Assembly (NCBI GenBank): GCA_037389465.1
Contig: JAZARR010000159.1
Span: 558,001-622,000 of the forward strand
Direction of reading: 5' to 3'
Source: Baylisascaris procyonis
Lineage: Eukaryota > Nematoda > Chromadorea > Rhabditida > Ascarididae
Length of the DNA stretch: 64,000 bases
Both the position numbers and the translations under genes were made by a program. The notes under the pieces are model-generated. The model was not told where the DNA came from. It saw nothing but the letters and a program-made list of their open reading frames with translations, and made no database searches. Below are positions 1 through 11,170 of this stretch, one piece after another (the stretch's first letter is position 1; every line of letters begins with the position of its first letter).

Positions 1-436
1 ACTGCCGTTTATTTTTGTTTCGATAGGTGAAAGAATGGGAGCGAACGTAAATTTGAAATGTTCACAACCAGAGAATGAAACATCTTGCGAAAATAGTAAG
101 TACCTGATCGGACATTTCGGGTTAGGCAAATATCTCCATCTTGAATCGTCGAATTTGAAAGAAAAAACACGTAGTTTTAGATTCCTATTTTTTCTGGACA
201 TTTTTGAGCAGAAAATTACGCTTGGCTTTGCTGACTGTTGGTTGAATAGTGACAGGGGAGGGGAATAGCCACAGATTACTATACCCATGCAATTTCCGAG
301 TCTTCTATGCCTTCTTTCCTTCTCCCATTGGCAAAGAGGGGAGTCATGTCCCACTTTTGGCCGAGGTCGTCTCTAGCGACCCCAGACCCGTAAAATAGAT
401 TCATTTCGTGGAATTTTCAGTTTTATCTTGACCCAG

Positions 437-495
437 TGGGTAACTAAAGAATTCTCTCAAGTGTTCGACAGTTGGAGAATATCTAAGAAAGTGCT
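437..495 (+). CDS. Possible upstream DAP3 exon
   Basis: After a CCCAG acceptor, an open frame reads WVTKEFSQVFDSWRISKK up to a GTGCTG donor. It is short and could correspond to the W-containing segment that precedes the central region of DAP3-family proteins. No splice chain to the exon at 1837 was found, so this is only a candidate. Confidence 0.2.
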
Positions 496-690
496 GCGCT
501 TTTCTTTTGCAGCTTTCGCGTTTTCCCACATCCTTTTCATCTTCTGTCTGCCTGCTTTCATTGGCTTCCTTTTGAAATCTTTAAGCGCCTTGTGCGCCTT
601 CACGCCTATGCATCTTCACCATACAACTGAGGGGTAGTGGGTAGCAGTGATATCACCGCACAAAGGAGTATTGCACATTTCCTACCCTAC

Positions 691-1728
691 CTGTACTTAT
701 ACCAGGCGTAGCCACAAGTGCGATACAGTACTGCACCAATTTTTAGGAAGCAGAAGTGTACCGTACCATTTTTCGGTCATACTTGCACCTTGAATATACT
801 TTATTTTTTATTGATTCAACGGTAGTGACATTTTTGTACTTCTTCGGTTTCAAAATTGAGCACGGGTTCCGATGCCTTCCCGTCTAATGGCCTTTGAAAT
901 GTATGAAGCATTTGTTTGAAAATGCGGAACTGAATGCTGCGTTTTAGATCCTTACAGCATCAGTAGGCATGCCAGATTATTTTACATCCAGTTAGAAGTT
1001 ATCCGGATATCGTGACGCGCGGACGCTTGAACAGTGAAGGTATCGACGAATCGTGAATGGACAGTAGTGGTAACTGACTCAGGCTGAAACATGGTGTGCA
1101 CTTTAAAAAGTAGATGCTGTGCCTTCCCAGAAGAAAACACGGAGGCGAAGAGGATACAGGTGTAACCAGTTGAGGTGACGACGTTGACAGCAAATCTACC
1201 AGCCCAGATGATGATACGTCTGAATCCGACAAGGACGAAATAGGTGATTTTGAAGAGGCGAACAAAATAGTGGGGCTTGGTATGAAATTTCCAAAAGAGT
1301 TAAGCTGTACAGCTTATAGACTGCAACGCGCTAGCAAAAGGTCTGAAGGCAGTGGGGTCCTAAGTAAAGGTCGGCGCATTGATGAGGGTCGTACAGAAGT
1401 TCAGGGAAACACAGCTGGCTGCTAAACTTTTTTCTACAAAGTCTAACATGAGTTTAGTATTGCCTGGTTGTGGCCATTGGTACTCTCTCTGCTACACTGC
1501 AAAACGCTATCTTTGCACTGCACGCAACATTGCTGAAGTAGTTTTTATTTAACCTCTGTTACCTTGTCCATGTGTACAAAAAACCCAAAGTAAGGAGAGT
1601 TCAGTAAAAGTACAAATATCGTACTTTTCGGGCTAAAACACCTGCTACAGTATTGTACTAGACCTGCAACCACGAGTACAGGATCGATGCACCCACACTC
1701 CTCTTTCAAAAATGTGGTATAAGCACAG
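691..1728. mobile_element. Possible degraded DNA transposon upstream of DAP3 exons
   Basis: A 14-bp inverted match (CTGTRCTTATACCA) flanks this segment at 691-704 and 1715-1728. The outer and inner edges carry repeated ACAGTAYTGYAC-like motifs. Between them a + strand frame at 1174-1425 is open and acidic, with short runs such as SPDDDTSESDKDE. It continues upstream in the same frame through a TGA at 1171-1173 into more acidic codons. This looks like a broken element ORF, but no transposase family can be named from the sequence. Confidence 0.3.
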
Positions 1729-1836
1729 TATTGTACCGTTATGAGGAGAACAAGAGTATAGCATTATGCTGGAAATCCTACTATGACGTCATCACTGGTG
1801 GATCGTTCAACACTGGCAACGCTGCTGTTGGGATAG

Positions 1837-4062
1837 CCAGTGGTGTGGAGAGGTCGTATCTTGATGATGCCTTCCTTTTCACCGCAAAAGCAGAGAACGA
1901 ACAGTTGGCAGGTTTGTACTGGACCTTAAGGTAGACTAATAATTTACAGGGATTGTCGGCGCCGTTCATTGCGTCGGATTGCGTTGGTGGGTTGTTGCGT
2001 GAACTGAAGGGACACGCATCGGCCGGTTCGATTCGTGTCCTGTTTGCAATCGACGATGCGAATTCGCTATTCGGCAAGACACTCGTGAGAAGAGCCGATC
2101 GGACGTTCGCACTCGCCGGCGATTTGACATTGGTGCATCATATGAGGAAACTGTTCAACGCTTCTTGGGTGAGCGTTCCAAACAAATCACTTTGTACCCT
2201 TTGTTTATTTTCGTACTAAATTCAGTATGAAAATGCTGCAACGCTGTTCACAGGCGAATTTGGAACTTCGACGCTGTCAGCATCTTGTCGTTAACTAAGG
2301 GCCTCCTTCCTCTCATTCGGAAAGGGGCAAAGTTGTCTTATATCTCTTCATCCACACTTTACTCATTCACAGAAGCCTTATTTCTGAACGGGAGAAATCG
2401 CAAAGATTGATCCTAGTATAAGTATTGAATTAGTTAACGTTCAGCAGCCAGATTTTACAAGAAATGAAACTGTAGGTTTATTTTTGCAGTCGAACGGTGC
2501 CTGCCTTCTGGTGGCCGATAAAAAGGAACTAAGCGATGCACGAGATAACCTAACCATCCCACTCAATACGCCTCTAGAGCTATTCGGAGAGCAGGTTTTT
2601 GAGTACATCTCTCGTTTATTGCTTCATTTTATTTCAGCCTACCAGGTGTTCTTCTCAAACACACTCGTACACTAGCTTACTAAAATAAACCTGAATTTTG
2701 GAGCACAACCAGAGGGTGCGTTGTTGTGGACGAACAGTTAATGTCATGAGATAGTTTTCAACGTTTTGCTTGCCTTCAGTTAATTTACTTTCATTTATTG
2801 CTGTAGTCTTCTCTGTGTATGCATTTGATATCTACTTATTGGGTTTCTTAAATTGTTGGAAACTTTTGTAATCGGCGGTACAGTTCTGCCAAAACGTTCA
2901 TTTATGCCTTACAAAAATTGGAACTATAGAATATTGGAAATGATAAAGTAAAGTAATTTTTGAGTTGATTTTTTCATGTCGGGAAATTGATTTATGGAAG
3001 ATTAAATGTGGATTATATGTGCTCAGTAATGATATTAGTTGTTCTATCGGCGTTTTTGAACGCTACACGGTGACTCAATCTCGACTTAGTGCGTTCGCAG
3101 TGAGTTCATCGCATACTTTTGAAAATATTGCCTGTTCTGCAGCGTGCAAAAATGTCTCATTTTCTAATTTTGAAACTTGAGAGGTTATTGCTTTGGATTT
3201 GAGTGAACCGCAAGCGATAACAGATAAAATACTTCATGATCTCTCGCAATGGAGTATTTATAGGGTTTCGAGTCGATAGATCCATTTATACCAATCGAAA
3301 CGGGACTTTATTCAAAAGAGGAAATGGATTCGCTTTATGATTACTATAAAGCTAAGAGGTGGATCACCACGGAGAACGGTAACGATTTATTTGTGAACTT
3401 AACTCTGTCTCTGTTTCGTCCTCTCATTGTTTGAATGTGCTTGGCATACATAGGTGAGGTTGTGCGTTCACTAATGGTGTGGATGGATCAGGCTAGCACT
3501 AGCTATTAACCAACGAAAATGTTGTATACACCATGTTTAAAAATGGCTCGAAAAGAGAGCGAGGTGTTCTATAACAGTGCGATAACGGATTATTAAATGG
3601 ATAAAACGGTAAATATTCGAAACAGCCAGAATTTAGCTTAGCGAATAACAGAAAAAAATGACTGACATATAGAAATAGACAGTGGTGGGAGGTGACATTG
3701 CAGTTATGTAAAAAAATTTTTCCGATTTTGAAAACGTTTACAGGTGTAGGTTTGCAACCACAATTTGGAATCTTTCCATAAAGTATAAAAAATCGCTAAA
3801 CGAGAGCTTGAACGAAGGAATCTTTGAGTTTTGGTGAGAATATGAGCAAGATCCAAGCCAGAAACAGTGAAGGAAGACGATTAGTAACAAATATTTCGTT
3901 TGCGAAGGAAACCACTTAAATTTTTGAGGACACTTCATCACTCAAAAGCCAGAAAAATATTCGCTAACGGAACTGGCCTCTTCTTTGCGTTCACTGAATT
4001 CCGCCCCCGTTTACAGTTTGGAGAATGTGAAAAACGTTCGACTTATTGTGTTGTGTTGGTGA
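1837..4062 (+). CDS. dap-3: Mitochondrial ribosomal protein mS29 (DAP3 family), 3' part of gene
   Basis: mS29/DAP3 is a P-loop GTP-binding protein of the mitochondrial small ribosomal subunit. The exon at 1950-2168 reads GLSAPFIASDC, then RVLFAIDDANSLFGKT and LVHHMRKLF, which match the DAP3 core (family pattern of the type ...VDGxNALWGRT... and LVHNLRKM). The next exons are 2490-2594 (ACLLVADKKEL...LELFGEQ) and 3264-3378 (GFESIDPFIPIETGLYS...YYKAKRWITTEN), and phases agree at each junction. A probable preceding exon is 1837-1911, in the frame ending QRTNSWQ. The best terminal exon is 3953-4062 (KYSLTELASSLRSLNSAPVY...), whose entry phase fits and which is followed by an ATTAAA signal. The N-terminal half with the P-loop was not found, so it lies upstream of the window or in diverged exons before 1837. 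Core identity is firm; the first and last exons are tentative. Confidence 0.82.
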
Positions 4063-4073
4063 TTATTCTCTTT

Positions 4074-4080
4074 AATTAAA
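4074..4080 (+). terminator. Candidate polyadenylation signal for DAP3
   Basis: AATTAAA (contains the ATTAAA variant) lies about 12 nt after the proposed DAP3 stop codon at 4060-4062. This supports 3953-4062 as the terminal exon. A signal this close to the stop would mean a very short 3' UTR, which is common in nematodes. Confidence 0.4.
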
Positions 4081-4085
4081 AAAGC

Positions 4086-4769
4086 TTGCCATTATACGTA
4101 TATCTACTTCATTTCCCTCCTTTTGCACTCCATTTATTCTCCATTGTATCGAAAATAAGTAGAGATTTGCGCTTCATTAGTGACGCTTATTATTGTGGCA
4201 TAGGTGCATTCAAGAAAGTGAGCGCCGACTTATATCGCTGTAGTAATGCACCCTACTTGGTGCAGGCCTGCAGTCACTCCTCATCAAACAACTTTTATCA
4301 TAGTATTGCAATCGCGTTCACTTGTGGAGGAGAGCGAACAACGACGTTGCTATTTGTCTTCAAAAGAGGCTATTGGGAGATGGAGTTCAACAGTTCCAAG
4401 CTCTCAAAGTCGATGGGGAACAACCTTAGTGGGGTATTAAACGGCATGTTTAGACGGGAAGCGCTTAGAAAAGGAAAGTATCCGAGTGAAGATTTACCTG
4501 CAGCAACCACGGCAGATAACGACTGGCGAAATTCAGCACATCCTTTTTCGAAAATCCCCTTAATCTCGCTATCCCAAAACGCCAAGATGATAGTAGGGCA
4601 ACATTCCGAAGGATTTGAGCAAATAGTAACTTCGGGGAAGGTGAGTGGTCACTCAAGCTCGATACCACAGCAAGAAACCATTATCACCCAGTTGCACAGC
4701 AATGTTCCATCACTAGTAAAATGCAAAGTGTGCCCTATAAAGCCTCATCAGTTAAAGATTTTAAATTAG
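4086..4769 (+). other. Unusually long open frame in the DAP3/MRPL10 intergenic region
   Basis: A single + frame stays open for 227 codons just downstream of DAP3, which is long for AT-rich intergenic DNA. The part from the ATG at 4381 reads like soluble protein (MEFNSSKLSKSMGNNLSG..., ...NAKMIVGQHSEGFEQIVTSGK). It reaches a good GTGAGT donor at about 4641, so it could be an internal or first exon of an unrecognised gene. The upstream part is hydrophobic and less protein-like. No family was recognised, and no partner exon was found before 6.3 kb. Confidence 0.3.
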
Positions 4770-6311
4770 CTTTGTTTGCATCACAAAATTTCCCTTCCTT
4801 TTTGAAATATGTCATCTTCTACGATGGATCATTGTTATTCGAGAACCACTTTGCAGTAAATCTCTAAGTTAAACAGAAGGTGGGAACGGTAGTTCTATAG
4901 TTCAGTTAGCAGCTTTTCGGTGCTGTCGTGAACATCAAGGCGTATGTGGAGAGGGGGACAAATCGTTCAGGGCGGACAAGGGTTTGAAACTGCGATACAA
5001 CACTCCTTCCCTTTACTGTGTGCCTCATCGACTGTATCCTGCTGCGACTTGCTGGAATGCAACATAATGCGAAGCCGAAGTGTTTACCACCAACACTGGC
5101 ATAGGGGAAACGAACAAACATGGTTCACGACCACAGTGGGTGAATGAATGAGGTTCACCGCCCCCTCCCCCCTCGCCCCTCCGGCCATCCTGCAATCTAT
5201 TCATCTTGAATTGTTGTCGGTACCATTTCGTCCTGAGGAACTACTTAAGATTAAACGAGCTAAGTGTTCAGAACGTGTTGCCCGTGTTTCAGCGTTTGAC
5301 CTGAATGCAGTATCAAATTAATGAAGCCTAATTTTGCACACTGAAGCGAGAAGCATTGATGTGATGGTTGCGATGGTAAATTGGAGAAGCAGTTGGCCAA
5401 ATAATGATAACGATATGCTTGCAGGTCGATCAGAAAGGGGTCGCAAGGAGTTGAAGTTTCTGAGTGCCTTCAATCCGTATATGTATGAAAGACTATGTGC
5501 TTTTTTATAGTGAATTAAATTAGATGTTATTCTAAATTTTATGCATTTTTCACAGCAATACCATCAACGAACAATAATGATAATTTATACCTTGCAGTAC
5601 AAGTGCCCAAATGTTTCATTCAGCTACATACCTCAACATGAATACCCTCCAAACGTCCGATGTTGAAGCAATACTGGAAACAATGCGTGCCACCTCGTCG
5701 AGATCCGCTCCTACTGCTTTTATGTAATTATAGGACCGCGACAGTATCGGAGATCTTCATACATTTCAGGTTTTAGGAACCTCTTTGCCCATATTTCGGG
5801 AAAAGATTTTATCCCGCTAGCATCGCCGATCAGAGGTTATCTCCTGCGTTTCTTAAAATCGTGGTGGCATGGATATCCCCTTTGCTTATTTGGTCCTCGC
5901 CACCACCCAGAATTACCCCAGAAACGTCGACAGAGTGCGCCCCTGTTGCATAAGCCATGAAGAAAAACGATTTGGACGAGAGAGGCATTATCTTTTTCTG
6001 CACACTTGTGGAACTTAAGGTAACTCGTAAAAGGCAAGAAGTTGCAATAAAATACGGAAGGGTATCGAAATGATTTGTTATCGGATGATTTTAAAGGAGA
6101 GCTATAAACCTTCCCTGCCTCGAGTTTCGTCGGCTGTTTTTCTCGCTTGAAGCATGAACGTCAAGTGATGTGAACCTCGAATTTCTCGGAATGGTGTGAG
6201 TTTAAGAAGGTTGAGTAGCTGCTCCACCTTTACATCACAGAATCAATCATCGCCAGAAGCGTTTGCATAGCGGAACAAAATTAAAATTCTGAATAACCGC
6301 ACTAAGCTGCT
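4770..6311. other. Intergenic DNA between convergent genes
   Basis: No supported gene was seen. The stretch holds a C-rich tract near 5158-5185 and competing short open frames on both strands at 4906-5147 that look like chance ORFs. The 3' flank of the - strand MRPL10 gene occupies the right end. Confidence 0.5.
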
Positions 6312-9300
6312 TCATTCTTTTTGTTCATTCCTAAGTGCAATCTGGTCGAGCGTCCTCGTTAAATCGTTTAGGTGATGACCCATTAGTGAGACCATATCCT
6401 GACCAATTTGAGAAATGGTGCCGACGGTTTCGGCACGGTGCTCCTCGAAGGATTTTCTCTTGCATAAATCTCGGGCTTCTATCATCGAGAGTATGCGGCA
6501 GTCGTATATTATCGCTGAAATTATTGCGGTTAATCAAATGACTTCTATTACTGACGGTGCCGCCCGCGCCCAGGCGGTCTTCCCTATTTATGGCTCGACT
6601 TCGACCGCAAATTAATTTCAGACTTGTCTTCTACAAACACCGAGGTAAACTGATTCTCCATTTCCCACATCTTCCCCTTCATTAGCCCTTTTTTGAATGC
6701 GTTTCGTTGGGAAATCGCGGACTGCTGCGTATAGGATAGGTTTTCAGTGCGAAATGGCACATTTGAGATCAGTACCAGCGTATAGGTTTCGAAAATTTTC
6801 TTAACTGTTATGGAAACACGTCGATCAAGAATGGTGTGGATGAAACAGTGTTGACTCCATTCGGAGCCTTCATTATTATAGGTGCATATGGTTTTCGAAC
6901 GCATTGCATCATGCAGTGGTGATCGGTGGGTGCTGTGTAATTGAGGTGATTGCTCAGTGCAGAAAATTACGAACCGGTATTAGGTTGTCTTTTTAATATC
7001 AACATATTTCTTGGCCTTTTCTCCCAATCCAAGCGTTTTCAAAGTTCGTTTATCTTTTTGCATGTTTTCGAGCTTTTCACAAGCAATTTTGTTCCCTCCC
7101 TTCACCTTTTTTCGCAATTCGGATGGAAATGTATGCCCTGCTGCAACATGTGAGCCATCACTCTTCTAACGAGTTTCGGCCAACTTCCTTTTACCCTCCC
7201 GCGGGTGTGGTAAAGCGAGGTCGATCTTCATTTCTGGAAGAAGCGGACACTTCAGCCTTCAGTTTACTGATACCTTCGAAAATCATCCAGCCCTGATTAA
7301 TCCTTGCACCCAATTCATCAGTCATGGCAACATACGCCAGATGTTACGCTTTTCAGAAGCAAAGAAGGTTTAGCAAGCACGATGGTAAGGTTTGGTATTG
7401 AAAACACATCAGACCTCCACACATCCATACGGTGTCAGTCCCGAGGAAGCGAGCTTCACGTGAGTGCCCGTCTTTCTGACACGGAAAGAGGAACAGCCGT
7501 AAATTTTAGAGCAGTGAGAAACTGGTTCATAATCGTGTGGCAAACAATTATGCGAAGAAATGAATATTTCTGGGCAAAGCACTGAAAATGATCGGAGACT
7601 TCAAAAATTTTAAAGACATATCCGCAAATGCATAATTATAAGCTTGTTTGGCACTTCCTCTAATCAAGTTAGTGGGTCATAAGAGCGCCATCACTTGTGG
7701 GTTACCGCAAGACCGTTATTGAGTGATTTCACTCCTGATGTTAAGCCCATTGCGCATAAAAACTAATTTTTAATGGCCTATCAATTAGGTAGCATCACAG
7801 GAAATCGGGAGGAAGGGCTGGCAGCACGCTTTTGCCTGAACTGGACAATCTCGATCCAGTTGAAGGATTCGTCAAAGACTCATTCACTACTTCAACAAAA
7901 CAGTTTTCACGAAAAGAACTATAAAGTAGACTCACACCCTTTGCACGACAATAAAAAAATTCAGCTCATACCTAACGGAACTATCCACGCAATTTTGTCG
8001 CATTCGGTGACAATCGTTTGGATGGCGTCAATGTCTTTTCCGAAAAGAGTGCAATTCGATCCGACGAACAACACATTAAGAGCTTCTAATGGAGTCCCTT
8101 CGAAAACCTTTCTCATTATTCGATTGCCATAGTTGCGAAATTCCAAGCCTTTCAATCGTAATCTGCAAGCTGTAGTTTGAGGCCGAATGAATGTTCAGCA
8201 AGGGAGGACATAATTCCGACTGACATATGACTATCTGAGGTACCGAACAAAACAGGCAAGAAATAGGTGAAGAAACATGAAGATTTTTGAGTTCAAGCAG
8301 TTAGTCAAAAGTATCATGACTATCATAAGATAATCATGAGATGTTATGCTAGCGAAGTCTAGCCTTAGAAGCGTTCAGGTCACAGTGAAACCCCATCAAT
8401 CAGAATTTTGGAAGCTGAGCGTTCCAACAACGGCGCTCGAAAATTGGCTATGATAGAGTAAAAGGTCGCCAGGACTTCATCGACAAGACGATTTTAAGAT
8501 GAGTGTACTCTCATATGCTTAATCCTGGAACTAGAGGTGCCACCTAGAGCAGATCCTTTTCACTCTAGACAGGATCATTAACCTCGTGATTATAGACGTT
8601 CGCACATTCGAAATCACCACCAACCATTTTTTGAGAAAACAAGTTTCAAGGAAAATCAAGAACAAAAACATTGAAAAGGACCTACTGATTCCTCGTCAGC
8701 CAAAGCGTACGACCGTTGATGGGAAGAAACTGACAAACGGCTAGTGTCCGGAAATCTTCTCGCTTCATCCAAGAACGCACCAAATTCGTTAAAGCAATTT
8801 CAATATCCGAGTACTGAAACAAAATGTTCATGGGGCAGATGAGTTCCATTACTGCCTCACCTCGAAGAAAATCTCTCACTGAACTTTTGAGACATCGCAG
8901 TCATTTATGGAGATTGCACGTTGGAAACATTATCAGCAGTATATCCGAAAGTTCAGGATTTGAACCTGCGAGACTCGGCGTACTCTGAAAATGTTAAGGA
9001 CGCCCAGAGGTCCCGACTGTTTTGAAGATACTTATGAATCATGAACTTCCTGTTCCCCTAAAAGACGCAACACCGCATTACCTTTTGTTGAACCTATGAC
9101 GACCTATGCTTTCGTGTCTCCACTGGTTTATTTATTACAATCCAGCTTCCGGCCACTTACTCCCACTGGTCACTTACAAGGTGTTTGGACGCAGTGCTCG
9201 CTCAAAACTGCTTAATTCGTTATATTTGTATTTTTAAACTGCACTCTAGTTTAATAAATGGCATCGTTTTCCGTGCGTTGTCATTTCCACTTCGAAATAT

Positions 9301-11155
9301 TCCATTCTTAATTATTTTATTGTTAAAGCTCTTAATATGACCTTTATTTACCCTTTCATAGGAATGTGAATCATCTCGCACGACAAACCTCATACAGTTG
9401 TATTCTATAGGGTTTTCATATGAGGTGGTTAGTGGGAAACCACTGTCCTTGTTGTGTAACATACTTATCCCCTTAGTCAATTTCTCAATTTAAATTTTCC
9501 TCGAAATTTCCACTACTAATAGCAGTTTCATTCTCGAATTGCAGTGACCGCCACTGAGGCTTTCTGGCTCCTTTGTGCATTTCCTTTTTTTTCACTGAAT
9601 GAAGCTAAATGAAAACGGAATGGGGACACAACGAGTAAGGCAACAATGACGAAACAGTAACTTGTTATCTGTGGATTTCACGTCTTTTCTAATTTCGGTT
9701 CCCTTTAACAGAAACGTTTTTCAGATATCTCCTTTCAACTCGCAACCTTATTACCTCTCTACAGCACTTCAGGAACACGGCATAACAGAAGTGGTCATAG
9801 ACACTGAATGATCCTTAACCCAAGACAACCCTGTGTCCACTATCTCCTACAGTAACTCCAAAGGTTCTGAGGAGCTGTTCGACTTCGAATGCCTGCAGAG
9901 TTTCTGTACAGACCCTGAAGGTTGGGCTGCCTGGAGAACTTCATAGGGTCTTGCTCTTTGAAGCCGCGCCGAAATTTTTCCGCAATACCTCAAGTTGGGG
10001 GCAGTTCATGGCAACGGGAGAAACAGGTGCTGACACGTGCAAAACGTGACAGCGCACGGAATGGCTGTTCATATGCCGGTATCTGCATGTGTTAAACTCA
10101 GCGTTTTCATCGTTCATCAATAAGCGCCTCAAATGAATCGACATCGAGGCGTAGTCATCGTTGTCTTGCAGGCGTCCAGGTGCCAGAACACGCGGCTGCG
10201 GATTTCCTGATCCCATATTGGCTAATCATACGAGCCAGTAAAAGAATATGTAAAAAGTATACGCGCAACGGAGGGAAAACACGAACAAAACCTGTAGAAA
10301 TCTATTTCTACAAGTCAACCAACGATGCAAAAATTCATCCCGGCGAGAACATCGTTACTATCAATTAGACGACTTTCTTGGGGTTGACTCGCGAAAGGTA
10401 CACAGGGCTTCTGTTCTATACTGTTCGGAATGGATCTTCCTATGAACCAGCCCACTCCAAATTCATTCCGCGAAAACGTTTCAAAAATGAGTGCAGTGGG
10501 AGCATATGTGTGGTAACCTAAACTAAAAGAAGCTAATTATAGCGTTGTTGCACGACTGCGGAAAGAAAGGATGGAAAAACAAGAATGCTCGAAGACGCGA
10601 AAGTGGGTAAAAACACAAAAACAACAATATAAAGGAAGAAAAGAACCAAACTGGAAGCAATTAGAACGGTTTCTCACGAAAAGGAACACACAAAAAATAT
10701 ACGATAGTTTTCAGCAGGAAAGAGGAGGGAAGGACAGATGGAGTAGCGCCGTTAAGAAGGCGCTTGAATAGAGTGCTTCCGAGATGGCTAAACCATCTTT
10801 TTTAATTGAAAGCACTACAAAAGCAAGTGACCTTCAGCACTTCCAACCTCCTCCTGACCCATAATACAGGAAGCACGAAAAGAACCATAAAGCACGGCTA
10901 CACTTACTAGATTTACACTGAGTGCAGATGCAAGATTACCTCATCTCTTTCCTTTTCATACTTTTGTTTCAACTCAACCATTGACGGACAGGTTCGGCGA
11001 CTCTCTGGCATAACCGGTGCCACAGCTGCTTCATACCAACGCCGTTTATAGGGACGGGGATGCGGACGTATATATTTGCTTGAGACTGAGCGCACAGGAA
11101 TGCTCACCAAGTACGGCGAACGGCATGCACTGGTGCTTGCGAAGCGTGCAAGCAT
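6312..11155 (-). CDS. mrpl-10: Mitochondrial ribosomal protein uL10m (MRPL10), complete
   Basis: uL10m is the mitochondrial large-subunit stalk-base protein that carries the bL12m dimers. Four - strand exons join in phase: 10940-11155, 8686-8813, 7972-8162 and 6312-6514, giving 245 residues, close to the usual family length. Exon 1 gives a Ser/Arg-rich mitochondrial-targeting-like N terminus (MLARFASTSACRS) and the conserved RPHPRPYKRRWYEA block. Exon 2 contains FRTLAVCQFLPINGRTLW. Exon 3 contains LEFRNYGNRIMRKVFEGTPL and LNVLFVGSNCTLFG, the uL10m hallmark. Exon 4 contains the C-terminal helices with HHLNDLTRTLDQIALRNEQKE and a TGA stop. The start at 11155 was chosen because it lies 2 nt after a TTCCTTTGCAG acceptor. 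The gene is convergent with DAP3. Identification rests on family knowledge and is strong. Confidence 0.9.
8163..8685 (-). other. Intron 2 of mrpl-10
   Basis: Bounded by a GTAGGT donor and a GCTTGCAG acceptor on the - strand. It contains nothing recognisable beyond short open frames. Confidence 0.7.
8814..10939 (-). other. Intron 1 of mrpl-10
   Basis: A 2.1-kb intron bounded by a GTAATC donor and a TTTTGTTTCAG acceptor on the - strand. It contains open frames at 9941-10216 (-) and 10571-10771 (+, A-rich and lysine-rich) that show no family resemblance and are probably chance. No repeat structure was noticed. Confidence 0.7.
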
Positions 11156-11157
11156 AC

Positions 11158-11170
11158 CTGCAAAGGAAAT
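11158..11170 (-). promoter_or_regulatory. Probable spliced-leader trans-splice acceptor of mrpl-10
   Basis: Read on the - strand, TTTCCTTTGCAG is followed by GT and then the ATG of mrpl-10. A strong acceptor with no obvious upstream coding donor, a few bases before the start codon, is the usual arrangement for spliced-leader trans-splicing in nematodes. An upstream in-frame ATG at 11176 would lie in the outron and would be removed. Confidence 0.55.

Noticed and set aside
1731..1934. + strand ORF reading GSFNTGNAAVGIAS across the proposed DAP3 exon
   Set aside because: Its exit phase does not fit the downstream DAP3 exon, whereas a different frame of the same segment (ending TNSWQ) does.
3864..3919. 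Alternative terminal DAP3 exon ending FAKETT
   Set aside because: It fits the phase, but the acceptor is poor, no polyadenylation signal follows, and the residues resemble the DAP3 C terminus less than the 3953-4062 choice.
7799..7898. Alternative last exon for mrpl-10 (NESLTNPSTGSRL...)
   Set aside because: It would truncate the protein and lacks the family's C-terminal helices. The exon at 6312-6514 matches them and the phase.
8941..9025. tRNA-like T-arm on the - strand (GCAGGTTCAAATCCTGA)
   Set aside because: The T-arm stem has a mismatch at its base. No pairing 5' acceptor strand, D-arm or anticodon arm could be found upstream.
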